From assembly GCA_922989275.2 (NCBI GenBank), contig OV277861.1, positions 15,524,540 through 15,588,539 of the forward strand: 64,000 nt of DNA, written 5' to 3'. The stretch's first letter is position 1; every line of letters begins with the position of its first letter. This DNA comes from Gari tellinella (Eukaryota > Mollusca > Bivalvia > Cardiida > Psammobiidae). This document shows positions 20,926 through 33,307 of the stretch, piece by piece. Made by a program: the position numbers and the translations under genes. The notes below the pieces were generated by a model. That model saw only the letters and a list, made by a program, of their open reading frames with translations. It searched no databases and was not told the origin of the DNA.

Positions 20926-22495
20926 AAATCAAAGTACTGTAGTACTGCAGGCTCGGACTTTCAGTTTAATGTAGAACAAAGTAATGCAGAAAGCTAATTA
21001 TGGAGTTTCTGCATTACCATTGCCATGCAGTAACCTGCAGCGCTTAAAGACCCTAAAGAATTTTGTAATGTGAATGTCTTATAATGCATCGTATACTATG
21101 GCTACTAGGTGAATGTTTATTACAAGGGAGTAAATACGGTGTTTAAATCACCACAGGTACAGACTCAGGATCCTGAGTTTAACTCAGTGCTGCTACTACA
21201 CGGTTTATCTGATAGTGATGTATCCAGCAACTGAAGCTCCGTTGGATAGCATATGTAAACCCCGTATGACAGGATTTGTTTGTTGGGGGAGCTAGACTCG
21301 CACAAATATTTTTCTTAAGGATTCGATATAGGCTCTCCGAGCCAAAAAAAACCCCAATTTTCCAGAGTGATTATTTTGTACAATCATTTTTTTGCAAATA
21401 TTTTAGATCGAGATGCGATCTGGTACAACTGCTTTACACTCGGATGCTATTTTATGTTGATATGAAATGCATTACAATCCACTAAGACGAAATTTGCAGA
21501 CGAGGCTTTCATACTTGATCAAGGAGAAGGCTAACTCAATTTGGAAGTATGATTATTGTTGGAAATAGTTTTAATCAAAACGATTATTAACCTTATACAC
21601 GACACCACGAATTCATTATTACTGTTGCAAATAGTTTGCATCCAGATTAGATCTGGATAAACTGTTTGACACTCTGCATGCTATTTTATGACGAAATACA
21701 ATGCACAAAAATCACTCGTGTAGAAACATTAACTTTTAATTGCATCATGTATAAGCCAGCTCTCTTAATCACAAATTAACACCTCTGCATTTAAAAGTGT
21801 TTTAATTATCAAATACTTATCGAGTATTAGTTACAGACAGTAAAGATTGCAATGGGTGTCATTATGATATCTACTTAACTCGCTGGAATACATTTTTATA
21901 CATCAGAGTGTTAGCAGTGTGAACCAAGATCTCGCGTAACGCTGCGTCTAATCAATATCCCAACTGTTCGACATATTTTAGATCAGACAATGTCATTATT
22001 ACATTCCATACATTACATTAAATTGTTGTTTTGACAGTTTGCAGCTAAAAATAGTTTGTTTTTTCTCAATTAAAAATATTTCTGTCTGAAACCATGTACA
22101 AAGCCATGAGCTTAGATATTTGACAGAACACTTCATTAGCAGGTTCATCAGCAAGCTATTTTAAATTATGTCCTTGGGGTGATAATGATCCCATCCCAGG
22201 GGTCATGTGCCCGTTTTCTGGGTTTTCCCAGGTGAGCGATATTTAGGCCCACATGGGCTTTTTTTCAAACTTTGAAAGCTTACTGTAAATATGCCATTCA
22301 CTCTCTCTTTATCGACTACTTTTTTCATCCTTTAACAAGGACACACCCACTTCAGTACTTTCAGTGCTTTGATTATATGTTTCTAAGGTTGTCAGGGAAA
22401 CTTGAAGGCTTTAACTTCCAATACTTGTCTTTTAAACGTTTTAGCAACAAATTGTTAACGGTGCAATTTAAACATTTACGAGTGTCACAGTAGAA
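20926..22495. other. 1.6-kb stretch with worn array units only
   Basis: Contains two worn units (about 21420-21690) and a half cassette at about 21930-21975 (CTCGCGTAACGCTGCGTCTA). No gene was recognised. Confidence 0.45.
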
Positions 22496-22692
22496 TTAAC
22501 CCCTTCACTGCCTTACCCCGAGTACACTAGTAATTTGAAAACAGTTTGGATCCTGACCAGACGCCGCGTAAAAACTTGTTTTACACTCATTTCAACATTT
22601 TATTAATCAAAATAACTAAATATTTAATTTAAGAAATAAAAGAAGACGACAATTGTTTAAAATTGATGACGTCATGGCAGTGAAGGGGTTAA
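22496..22692. repeat. TTAA-flanked MITE, right cassette arm deleted
   Basis: TTAACCCCTTCACTGCCTTA and GCAGTGAAGGGGTTAA ends are intact. The core keeps only TTTGGATCCTGACCAGACG before it breaks, so the palindrome is lost. Confidence 0.75.
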
Positions 22693-22854
22693 AGCTTAAT
22701 GAAGTAACCCTTCTAAGACAGAATAAGCGTATTACGCTGTACATGGCGTTTTCTGTTAAAACTTTGTTCTCTCAATTATTCCTGTCGGGCTGCCTTAAAT
22801 TGGCTATAAAAAACCAAAAGATTTTCAAATGTTCATTTTTTTCAAGCGCGATTA

Positions 22855-22978
22855 CTTAAAGCAGGTTGAAATTAAAGCAGAATGCGCATTCTGCTTTACT
22901 TTCAGCCTACTTTAAACTATCATCTGCTAGGATAGAAAGCCGGAGATTCTGGAAATATCAGGAGAAATGGTAGCCCTG
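22855..22978. repeat. partial CAGGGCTGCC-type MITE with cassette 2
   Basis: Holds the AAAGCAGGTTGAAATTAAAGC palindrome and a right flank GAGAAATGGTAGCCCTG, the end of the 6-bp-duplication family. The left end is missing. Confidence 0.65.
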
Positions 22979-23164
22979 TCTACGTTGAGTCACTACATGT
23001 ATGATATTCTCAACGTCTGCTCTAGCTCCAAATAGTTTGCAAAGGCCAGTAATCTTTTACTTTACCCAAGCTATTATTATTTTTTCGAGCATACAAATGC
23101 GAGTATTTTCTTTTGTTAATCAGATGAAAGGTATGTTCAAAGAATTAGATTCCAAGTGCAGTTA

Positions 23165-23370
23165 ACAGTAAAACCTATCTTTGATTACCACTTAATTGTG
23201 TTAATTATCATGTGTGTAAGGCAGGTGGCTGTTTTAAGCATGGTTAATGTAAAATAGAAATCTGTATAAGAAGATTTCTGTTTTAAATTCACCTTGCTTT
23301 TAGGCTGTCACCTGCCTTTTATGCAGTCATTTCGCCTTATTTAAGTAGTCGCAACAGAGAGGTTGTATTG
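23165..23370. repeat. family H MITE (CAGTAAAACC ends)
   Basis: CAGTAAAACCTATC at the left and AGAGAGGTTGTATTG before TA at the right. The central palindrome (AGGCAGGTGGC...AGAAATC/GATTTCT...GTCACCTGCC) is a diverged relative of cassette 2. Confidence 0.6.
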
Positions 23371-23433
23371 TACGATATTCTAGCTGCAGCCATAACTATT
23401 CAAAGCACGACCGTTAGGATTAAGTAAGGGGTA

Positions 23434-23490
23434 TCGTTTAGTTACTGATATATCGGAGCCCAAGAGGCTCCGATATATAAGTAACTAAAA
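23434..23490. repeat. short perfect hairpin
   Basis: TTAGTTACTGATATATCGG and its mirror flank a short GAGCCCAAGAGGCTC centre. Confidence 0.65.
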
Positions 23491-24060
23491 TATATCACTG
23501 TTGTCACCATCTGTCACAAAGAATCATAATCTAGTAACAAATTACATGCTCTACTGAAAATCCGCTACAGCTATAGATAAGTCAACCAGAGCCTTAATGA
23601 GCATTGTCAGTTCTTAGATAAGATGAAACAATGTGTTTACACAATGAGTTAATAATCATGTAGTGGGAGGGTATCCAGATCTGTAGCTCCTACATGTAGC
23701 ATTTGTTCTGGTGTCAACCAGAACCTATATTGGTTCATAATTGATTGTGTTTGCTTTTGATTGTTTCATTTAGCTTGTAATATAAGGTAGCAGACTACAA
23801 GTTCAAGCAAAATAGTCACAACATGTAACCCGATATACTGTCTTTCTGTAGCTATCCAATGATGTAATAGCAACCAACCGAAAAATTAATTGTTTCTTTT
23901 CCGACCGTATGCTGTCAGTCTAATCTTTTTCGGCGGAGCTGACTGTTTTCTATTTAGACACACTTTAATATTTGGCCACACATTTCAACCAATGATATTT
24001 GATCAGAAATTTAGAATTAAGAGCACCTGTTGAAACTGAATAGTCTGATTGGATAGTAGC
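23491..24060. other. intergenic stretch, nothing recognised
   Basis: No exon, RNA gene or family member was identified. Confidence 0.4.
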
Positions 24061-24251
24061 CAGGGCTCCAGATAAGGGAATTGTTTCAAAACTTAAAATC
24101 TTTATTTGTGCATTAAACCCTGTGGTGTCACTATACATATGAATTGTCTCTTCAAGACAATCAAAATGAGTGGTAATACCATAGGGTTTGGTGCTAAAAG
24201 AGGTGAAAAAATGTGATTTGTTTAGTTTACTCACTCTTATCTGGAGCCCTG
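24061..24251. repeat. 191-bp MITE with CAGGGCTCCAGATAAG ends
   Basis: The left end CAGGGCTCCAGATAAG is matched exactly by CTTATCTGGAGCCCTG at the right. The body is itself partly palindromic (ACCCTGTGGTGTCAC.../...GTGGTAATACCATAGGGT). A worn second copy is at about 29441-29570. Confidence 0.8.
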
Positions 24252-25205
24252 TAGGCTGGTTTATGTCCCATTACAGTTTTACATGATGTGGACTGTGGGT
24301 GTAAAATTTAGAGATACAGGCTGTCTGTTTACTACACTAGGCCACAGAATTGACAAAATTATGCTATGATCTGAAATCTATTTATAGATATACAGAGGAA
24401 GCTAGGTGTTTCATAATTGTTTACAACCAATTTGTATTAATTGTTAACTATTTGTACACATTTGCCATACATTAAAAGCAATATTTTATATATGAATAGG
24501 CTCAAGTGAGTTAAACACAATTGTGTTGTTTCATCATTATTTACAAGAGTGAAGTACAGTAGATTGTTGTATCTGTACATTTGTGTATGCTATAGTTTGT
24601 TTCAAGAAACTCTATGAATGGAACAATAGATTAATGTGAGGATCTCCTACCAGTAGCTAGGATATGAGTTAAATTATTGTTTTGTTTTGCATTTCTGTAC
24701 ATGATAGTTTTGCATTTTAAATAAAAGTTACTGTTTCAATTGAATACTTGTATTTTTTGCTTTTCAATCCAAGATATATATTCTTTGAAAACCTCAATTT
24801 AATTCAATTTTGCACACCCATCTATATAGCCTTAGTTCAACCACTCATTCCGCCGAATATCTTTTTTAAAGATATTTCTTGTTATAATTAGAAATTTATT
24901 AAGAGGTCAGATAAGCATGTGCTTGAGCAGTATGGAAATTTAGCAGTTCACCACATTATCGCTCATAGACGTGAATGTTGCATATATGGTGACAATGTCC
25001 GTTTGATGTATCTCTGTAAGTTTCTTCGGTGATAAATACGTATAACTTCCGCTGAACCTGATACTATTCTCATTGATTCATTCCAACTATCAAATTGTTA
25101 TTATCACCATTGGTGAATGTTAAATATTCTTTAAAGTTAAACATGTAGGTACATTTAAAATGTCATTACTTTCAAATGAACGCGTTTTTGTTAAATAACT
25201 TATTT
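24252..25205. other. 0.95-kb stretch, nothing recognised
   Basis: AT-rich. An AATAAA occurs near 24719, but no exon leading to it was identified. Confidence 0.4.
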
Positions 25206-25206
25206 C

Positions 25207-25540
25207 AGTGACAAACAGTTTTGAGTCAGAACAGACACCATGTTACAGTGGAGAATCTGTTATTCTTTCCCGTTTAAACGCAAACGTACGCAAACGCAAA
25301 GCACTAAAACGTAGAAAAGAACAACTTTTGGACAATTTTGATAATTCTTGTTTATCTTGGTGGCAAACAGTTTGGAGCCTGATCAGACGCCGGGTTACCC
25401 GGCGTCTGATCTGGCTCCAAACTGTTTGCACTGCAAATAATAGTTTTAGCGTAAACGCGTTTATTGGGAAAGAATAACAGATTCTCCACTGTACCTTGTG
25501 GCTGATCATATTTCAAACTGTTTGCCACCAAGGTTAAAAT
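25207..25540. repeat. older cassette-1 palindrome split by a family A MITE
   Basis: CAAACAGTTTTGAGTCAGAA at the left and GATCATATTTCAAACTGTTTG at the right are the two arms of one worn palindrome. They are separated by the TA-flanked MITE at 25246-25491. Confidence 0.7.
25246..25491. repeat. family A MITE (CAGTGGAGAATCTG ends, TA target)
   Basis: TA at 25244-25245 and 25492-25493. Ends are CAGTGGAGAATCTGTTATTC and its mirror, followed by CGTTTAAACGC/GCGTAAACGCG. The core is TTTGGAGCCTGATCAGACGC with a GGGTTACCC tip. Mariner-like. Confidence 0.85.
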
Positions 25541-26227
25541 ATGGAAAGTGTCGTTCGCTGAATTACCCACCGTTCCATTACGTAGGTCCAATGTTATAAA
25601 GCATTTGTGTTGAGTGTGAAATTGTTCTAAAGCAATTGATTTGTCAGATTTCAGCTTGGACCCAGGTATGGTGATGTCATTGATGATTTATTTAACGATT
25701 TACGAATGCATTTTCAAACACTCACTTTATTATTTAGGTTGGTCTTGTCATTTCGATTTAAAAAATAAGAACAAACCATTGTTTCCATTTTTCTTTATGG
25801 TTTAAATGGATTAAATGTGATAGGTATGACAGTGTTGTTGACTAGAAACGTTTTATACTGAATGACACATGTACGTACTTCGATTTATTTATATGGTAAA
25901 TGTATATTTTTTAATTATATGTATAATTCTAACGGCACATTGTCGATATTATTTAATTCTTATTACATAATAGTATGCAACAACAATCTATATTTTAAAT
26001 TCACATGTCCGGAAACGATATTTTTTCCTCATAACTGGTTGTTACTCAACGAACGGGTGCCAATCACAATTCTTTACGAGCCAGATTAAAGTCCGAACCA
26101 CACAGCGCCTGATCAGGCTTAACTGTCTTTGAATAATCAGATACAAAATAGTATCCATGTTACATAAGACGCCATTTTTTCATTTGCGACTGTGTTATTG
26201 TTTAAGAAAGCCGTAGTCAATACTATG
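25541..26227. other. intergenic stretch, nothing recognised
   Basis: AT-rich; the short open frames lack coding character. Confidence 0.4.
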
Positions 26228-26481
26228 CAGGGCTGCCATTTCTCCGGATTTTTCCTAAATCTCCGGATTTTTTCCGAGTTCATGGTAGCTTAAAGCAGGC
26301 TGAAAGTAAAGCAGAATGCGCCATAAGGCGCATTCTGCTTTACTTACAGCCTGCTTTTAGTAGTCACATGTCAACAAAACAAGAAACGGCTATGGGGTAA
26401 AGGTACGATTCGTAAATTCGCACTTGAAAAATGCAAATTTGGAAATCTTAGGATTTTTCATGTTAACTTATGGCAGCCCTG
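26228..26481. repeat. CAGGGCTGCCAT MITE with cassette 2 and 6-bp duplication
   Basis: Ends CAGGGCTGCCATTTCTCCGG and TTATGGCAGCCCTG. The flanks ACTATG (26222-26227 and 26482-26487) are identical, so the target duplication is 6 bp. The core is the AAAGCAGGCTGAAAGTAAAGC palindrome. Confidence 0.85.
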
Positions 26482-26487
26482 ACTATG

Positions 26488-27253
26488 TCATTTACCAGTA
26501 TGCTAGTATTATTTCAAAAATCGCTTTTGTTGCGTTCGTTTGAACGTTGCATTACCATTAATATAGACTTTTGATTGTAGTGATGTTTTATCCAGTAGTT
26601 TTTCAACAATTGTTGAGTGGTCTAAATATTGGTGATGTTCCTGTTTGTAGATGTTAGAAATGACTTCAACTGGCACAATAATGTGATTTCATCGGCATCC
26701 AGCTTTAGTGCTTTTTTATTTAGAATTTTAAATAGTACCCGAGCAATAATTGTTTTATTGATACCTGGTATTTTATAAAATCTGACACACGTCCTTTGTA
26801 AACAGAACTAGGAATTAATTCCTAGAAACTATTTAGATAGATTTACATGGATGAAAGTCGGCGTCATCGATCAGTGGCATTCCCTGCCTTTTATTCTAAG
26901 CTTGACAAATATATATGTCTCAATTGCGTGTCAAGTGACACTAAAGCATGTACCCTTAGAGTGAATATGTCTACATTTTGCATCGAAAGAAATCAGAAGT
27001 TTTGTAATGTTATTCCCCAGTGTCAAAACTTCAGTAGACAGCAATCATAGTATATCAAATTCAAACAAAACAATACGTCAACGTTTCGCAAAATTTTGCT
27101 ACTCAATGACAATATAAGGCAACACACAATGTAAATAATATGGTAAGTGTCCGCTCAATTGTCATTTAATTTTCTTTCTTCTGTGAAAATGACTAAAATC
27201 TTAACAATTGTAGACAAAAAACATAAATAACACGAGACTCAGTTGTTGCCACC
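26488..27253. other. 0.77-kb stretch, nothing recognised
   Basis: A 67-codon frame at 26847-27050 was inspected. It shows no domain and has no supporting splice context. Confidence 0.4.
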
Positions 27254-27255
27254 TA

Positions 27256-27499
27256 CAGTGGAGAATCTGTTATTCGTTCCCGTTTAAACGCAAACGTACG
27301 CAAACGCAAAGCGCTAAAACGTAGAAAAGATTTTTTTGGACAATTCTGATAACTCATGTTTATATTGGTGGTAAACAATTTGGAGCCAGATCAGACGCCG
27401 GGTTACCCGGCGTCTGATTTGGCTCCAAACTATTTGTAAAAGGAAAACTAGTTTTAGCGTAAACGCGTTTATCGGGAAAGAATAACGTTTTCTCCACTG
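27256..27499. repeat. family A MITE
   Basis: TA-flanked. CAGTGGAGAATCTGTTATTC at the left; the right end reads AACGTTTTCTCCACTG. The core has a GGGTTACCC tip. Confidence 0.85.
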
Positions 27500-27529
27500 T
27501 ATTTGCTGCACGAATCTTTATTGACACAG

Positions 27530-27985
27530 ATCCTAATGTGCGGTGACATTGTCTGCTTTGAAATTGTTGTCTGCAAAAATTATTAAAATTTCGATTTATA
27601 CATTGTTTAGGTAAAGAAACCTAAAGACGAGTGTCAAACAGTTTGGATCCAGATCAGGGGCCCGTTTCATAAAACTTCGTACGACAAAAACGGTCGTAAG
27701 TCAAAACTTAAAAATACATTTAATTTCTGATTTCTCTATCCAATCCTGTCTTGTGACATCTCTTTGGAATCGTCTTTTCAAGACGATTCCAAAAAGATGC
27801 CACAAGACAGGATTAGATTAAGAAATAAATAATAATTGAGACTTTTATAATCTGACTTACGACAACATTTGTCGTACGAAGTTTTATGAAACGGGCCCCA
27901 GACCCCGCGTTACGCTACGTCTGATTGGGATTTTATACTGTTTTCAACAATCACTAAAGTGTCGAGCAGCAGGCAAAGGGTTACG
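27530..27985. repeat. TTAA-family MITE split by a foldback insertion
   Basis: The left half runs through CAGTTTGGATCCAGATCAG (to 27657). The right half resumes at ACCCCGCGTTACGC (27902) and ends AGCAGGCAAAGGGTTA. The inserted element is 27658-27898. Confidence 0.8.
27658..27898. repeat. GGGCCCGTTT foldback element, nested
   Basis: Mirror arms start GGGCCCGTTTCATAAAACTT and end with the reverse complement. The centre is GAATCGTC/GACGATTC. CAG flanks both sides (27655-27657 and 27899-27901) inside the host MITE. Confidence 0.85.
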
Positions 27986-28573
27986 ATTCATATCACATAT
28001 CATATACATATCACTTACATTGTTTCACACCCACCAGGTACTTTTATTGAAGTGAAGTAAAGAGGTGAGTATCCATCATTTACATGCTTTAGCAAGGGGA
28101 TGCGTTAGACGATATTCAGCACTTTATCATATTAGAACATTAAGTCATGTTACAGTTTGGCAATGTCAAAGAATATGTGCAAAGCGGTAACATGCACGTT
28201 TAAGCTGATCTGCTTTTTGTTGTCAATTATGGAACATGTGCTTAACAGTTATGAAATGCAAACCCGAAGCCTAATAAGGAGTTCAACTGTTTGACACCCG
28301 CGCAACCTACAATTTTTAGTAAATTTTCTTTTTTACTGTCTATACACCTTTTCTAGTTCTTCTTTTTTGATGGTACATACTTAGTATATAATCATACGAC
28401 TACATCAAATCACTGACACATACATATGCTTAAGCCTTTGACTTACTAATGTAGTTACTGTTGTTCCGACGCCATCTGATCAGAGTATGCATTGTCTGTT
28501 GTACTACTATACTTTTGAAGTCGTTTTATAAACAGCTTCAGAAGTCCATATGAAACAATCAGCATCAAACATG
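27986..28573. other. intergenic stretch, nothing recognised
   Basis: A short worn cassette arm near 28285 (TTCAACTGTTTGACACC) is the only structure seen. Confidence 0.4.
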
Positions 28574-28796
28574 TCCCTTTACCTGATAGCCTATTTCTAG
28601 TTTTGAAGGTAGGTGACCACTTAAAGCAGGTTGAAAGTAAAGCAGAATGCGCCTTAAGGCGCATTCTGCTTAATTTAAGAATATAGAAATATTCCCTATA
28701 CTATATATTCATGACTGATTAAATTGGAACTATTTTCTTCAGCGGAGGAATAAATAATATGCGCTAAAAGACGCTTCTTTGGGGGGAAAGGGTTAA
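28574..28796. repeat. TTAA-family MITE with cassette 2
   Basis: The left end CCCTTTACCTGATAGCC is worn. The core is AAAGCAGGTTGAAAGTAAAGC around GCGCCTTAAGGCGC; the right end is GGGGAAAGGGTTAA. The right cassette arm is partly deleted. Confidence 0.75.
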
Positions 28797-30027
28797 GACA
28801 CGTGGCTGTTCAGGGCATTGTACCTCAAAGCATATTTGAACCAAGTGATATATATCAGATAATATATATATACTGTCTGGATCATATGAGCATGGACATG
28901 ACAAGTATCTATATTCGTTTTTTTCTTGGAGCTTTCGTCACATACATGCAAGTACTTCACTTCCAAAATCCAAACCGTTTGACACGCATTACGAAAGTAC
29001 ACTTGACCTTTAGTTTCAATTAGAGAAATAGAACAGACACAGTTATTTACACCTAGTGGCGTGATAGCAGCGAAGGGCTAAACACTTACATATATTTGAC
29101 TAGATGATTTGTATGTGTGTCTATAACAGAAATCTATATGTAGAAACATTTGTTTGTTTATCAGGTTTGTTTTCAGTGAAACATATTTTATTTACTCTGA
29201 ATATACATGCATCTGGGTCGTCCTTTATAATATACGAGTGATTGTTTAATTGTATAAGAATGTGCTATAATTTTCCAAACTCTTTACTACACCTCAAATG
29301 TTCTGGTACTGGCAGTCAGTTTGACTAACGGGCAAAAGTCGATAAACAATGCGGGTATTATTGCTTCACACTGTTGGAAACATGTCGATGTTTACACCTC
29401 CAGGGGAGTAAACCAAACAAATCCAACATTTTCTCATTTATTTTACTACCAAATCCTATGGTTTCTTCGAGACGATTCTAATGAGTAGTGACACCACAGG
29501 GTTTAAAGTAGAAATGAAGATTTTAGCTTTTGAAACACTCCCCTTATCTGGAACCCTGAACCTCTTAGCTAAAATGCATCAAATAAATATTTTGGGATAT
29601 AAAAATAGTGGTTAAGCAACTTAACCGGTAGAGCATCATTGTATTATTCTAGCAAGACTTCGAGCGACGCTACATAAAGTAAACACAAACTGGTAGTGGT
29701 TCGGTGGCTGTTTCGTTATCATTTCAACGCAACGTTACACATTGCTAATAACCCGACTTCATTAAGTAACCATTTCCGTACAAATACAATTTAAATGCAA
29801 ATATTTGAATTTGATGCAGACAAGGAAGGCTATATTGCGAGAATGATTGAAAACCTTTGAAACGATTTGTACAAACGAGTATGGCACGTTTCATGGTCGC
29901 CTTGTAACAAAAACAGTCAACCCTGGTTTAAACGACCACTCTTGGGACCTGACAATTGCGGTATCTTAATCAAGATGAGAGTTTGTACTGATTAGAAACT
30001 AGGCAAAGTTCACCAGCATCTCGCATG
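28797..30027. other. 1.2-kb stretch, nothing firm
   Basis: A worn relative of the 24061 MITE lies at about 29441-29570. The open frames at 28793-29023 on both strands overlap and lack coding character. Confidence 0.4.
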
Positions 30028-30029
30028 TA

Positions 30030-30266
30030 CAGTGGAGAATCTGTTATTCTTTCCCGTTTAAACGCAAACGAAACGCAAACGCAAAGTACTAACACGTAGA
30101 AAAGAACAATTTTGGGACAATTCTGATAACTCATGTTTATATTGGTGGCAAATAGTTTGGAGCCAGATCAGACGTAACCCGGCGTTTGATCTGGCTCCAA
30201 ACTATTTGTAAAAAATAGTTTTAGCGTAAACGCGTTTATCGGGAAAGAATAACAGATTCTCCACTG
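30030..30266. repeat. family A MITE
   Basis: TA-flanked, CAGTGGAGAATCTG ends on both sides. The left half of the GCCGGG tip is lost, leaving GATCAGACGTAACCCGGCG. Confidence 0.85.
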
Positions 30267-30268
30267 TA

Positions 30269-31299
30269 TTTCATGTGAAACGATTTTGAACGCACAACTC
30301 TTGTGTGAAAAAAACGCTGTATAAAACGGGTATAATAATAATATTTTAATAAAAATAAAAATAATATGTGTATTGGACTGTATATGATACAGGCTTATTA
30401 TATGCTTGTCAAACATAAATATGTCGGACATTAAAATAAAGACTCCTTCGGTTAAACCAGTTTACTAAACCTCTATACAATATATTAAGTATGTTTAACA
30501 CCATATTAATAATACTTGTATCATGAAATATTGTTTTAAATCAAGTAGACATTAGAACACTTGCCGCCGGCGAAATAATTTATACCTTGACCTAAATGTA
30601 CACATATATGTACCTGTAGAATAGCATTTGGTTGACGTTTCTACAAATTCTCCTGGGAATGGCCATCGAGTCTTTTCGTTTTTTTCAAGCAGTTTGTCGA
30701 AAATATTAAGTTCTAACAAAGTTATCCTAGTCACAATCATTGTTTAGCGCATTATTGCAAAACAGGTTCAAATTTGCGGTTCACTAAGCATCAAAAACTG
30801 CAGGATACCCATTTGATGTTACGGTAGTTTTTTCTATGAATATTAGTTATATTTTTATTTTACGATGCCTGATTGGTCGTACAGAAGGTTTGCTATTTAA
30901 CATAAATGAATGTTGATAACTTAAGGGTTTGCGTCTTACTTCGACTAATTCTACTTTCATAGCGTTCGAACGCATATGTCTACTTTTGTCATTAGCAAAA
31001 ATAAGAAATGTTAATGTTGAATAATTGAGATTTTTGACAGTTAAACCTTTCAAAATGAAATGAAATTTTATTTGTTTTAAAAATCAGACATAAACAGATA
31101 TATTCATTAACAAATTTTAGAAATGTTACTTTTTAAGAAGTTATTACATCAAAACACAATGTCTGAAAAATGTGTTATGTTCCAGTGTCCTCGAAGAGGG
31201 GTCATTTAAGTTCATGTTGTTATTTACTGAGTTTAGAGATCTTAGCGTGCATTATACCATCATTTAGGCATTGGAATCCTCTATAAAATGATATATCGC
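30269..31299. other. 1-kb stretch, nothing recognised
   Basis: AT-rich, with no family member or plausible exon seen. Confidence 0.4.
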
Positions 31300-31463
31300 A
31301 CATGCATTTAGCACTATATACATGGAAGTTATTGATCAAGTATCATTTCTTTTTTAACTACCCTCGTATTGTATACGGTATTTGGCAGTGTAGACCAAAC
31401 TCAGATACAGAACATGGTATAACAACGATTATGCTGCAATGTAATAAGGCTGGTTTTGACATG

Positions 31464-33307
31464 AACAGAACAGAACAGAACATAATTTTATTCAGATTTG
31501 TACAAAGTACATCATCTTAGTCACATAGTAAATTCACAAACATATAACATCACGTGACAATAGTGAGGATGAATACATAAGTTAATTTTCATTGAAAGAA
31601 TGTCTTAATTTAAGAGCTTCTCTAATATATATAACTAAATTATACAAAACATGCTTATTTGATGATTTCATTAGTTCAATAAATTTAAACATAGAAGGTC
31701 TTTGAAAAAAGTATTTATTTAGATATTTTACTCTCAAGTCAACAAAACGAGGGCAGACGCATATGAAATGGAATTCGTCTTCTATGTCCCGAGAATTGCA
31801 GAGTAAACAGATTCGTTCATTCCGAATTAACCTATTCTGTGCAAATCTACCAGTTTGAATTCTAAGGGAATGCGAGGACAATCTAATTCTAGAAAAACTA
31901 CATCTTAGCGAGTAAGGTAAAATATCCAAATAACCTTCATAATCAATACTACTTTTCAGAAACTTATAAGTGTCTAAAACAGGACTACTATTGACTGAAA
32001 CATGCCACTGCTGTATAAAGTTATCGATAACTCTCTGTTTAAAAACATAAGGAAATGTCTTGATATTCAACTGATCTGAATTATAAAATGCAAATCCAAA
32101 ACCATAATTATTCAAAAGATTTTTAACGCTCGCAACCCAAGTTTTCTTCCCCGCTTCACAGTCAATGATCCCCTGTTGATACATTGATTTAATTATAATA
32201 TTCTCATTATTATTAGCTAATTTTAGCCAATACTTAATAATACTTACATAGCGTGATACATATAAAGTATAACGCCCCAATTCACCGTATACAGCATTTG
32301 AACTCGTGTTTAACCTTACACCGAGTAATCTCTTACAAAATTTCAAATGAATTCTTTCAATTTCCTTTGATTTTCCAAAACCCCATATCTCCGAGCTATA
32401 TCCTAAAATAGAGCCAACAAAGGAATCAAACAACTGGCACAGAATGTTGGGCTTTAGCTTAACTTTTTTGCAGTTATATAACAATAAATTTAATGCTTTT
32501 AAAGATTTTCCAATTAAATGTTCTTGATTTTTGGAAAAGTTACCACTGTAATTAAATACAGTACCCAAATAATTAAAATCATCAACCAAATCAATTAGTT
32601 TACCATTGTATGTCCAGGTTTCATTTCTTCGTGGTTTACCTCTTTTTCTGAACACCATAATTTTGGTTTTCTCTGTATTTACCTCCAAGCCCCAGGTATT
32701 ACAATAAGTGTATAATAAATCTAGATATTTTTGTAATTCTTCAACACTGTTAGCTAAAATTGCCATATCATCAGCAAATAACAATAAAATCAATACAATA
32801 TCATCAAACAATAAACCTGAATTAATTTCATCTTGTAGAAATAGCTCTAAGTCATCCATGAATAGAGAAACCAAGACAGGAGATATTACCTCCCCTTGCC
32901 TCAATCCAACTGCATATTCAAAATAATCAGAATAACTATTACAGTGTTTCACGCACGACTTAACTTTTTTGTACATGTCCCTAAGAATACACAGTAATTT
33001 CCCTTGAATACCTGTCCTGTAAAGCTTATACCAAAGTGCATTCCTATTAATGCTATCAAAACATTTCTTTAGGTCTACAAAACACACATACAATCTTTTG
33101 TTTTCATTTAGATATTTCTGTACAATAGAAGTAAGTATAAACATCGCATCAACAGTTGAATGTCCTTTTTTAAAGCCAAACTGGGCATCGGAGATTTTAT
33201 TGTTCTGTACACAAAAGGATTCAATTCTATTGTTCAGTATAGTGGTAAATAATTTTGACATACAGCTGACTAAAGTAATGCCTCTATAATTATCCGTGCA
33301 ACTCTTG
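31464..33307 (-). mobile_element. 5'-truncated LINE (non-LTR retrotransposon)
   Basis: On the minus strand the element runs from 33307 to 31464. It has an RT ORF, a short 3' UTR with AATAAA (about 31487-31492) and a (TTCTG)n tail of about four units at 31464-31482. It is flanked by CATG at 31460-31463 and 33308-33311, a likely 4-bp target duplication. The upstream endonuclease part is absent. It interrupts a MITE that is uninterrupted at about 42229-42503. Confidence 0.88.

Noticed and set aside
25208..25591. Arg-rich or DQTP-containing small proteins (also at 33602-33885, 45166-45481 and 51587-51781).
   Set aside because: They are translations of the family A MITE and its cassette on either strand.
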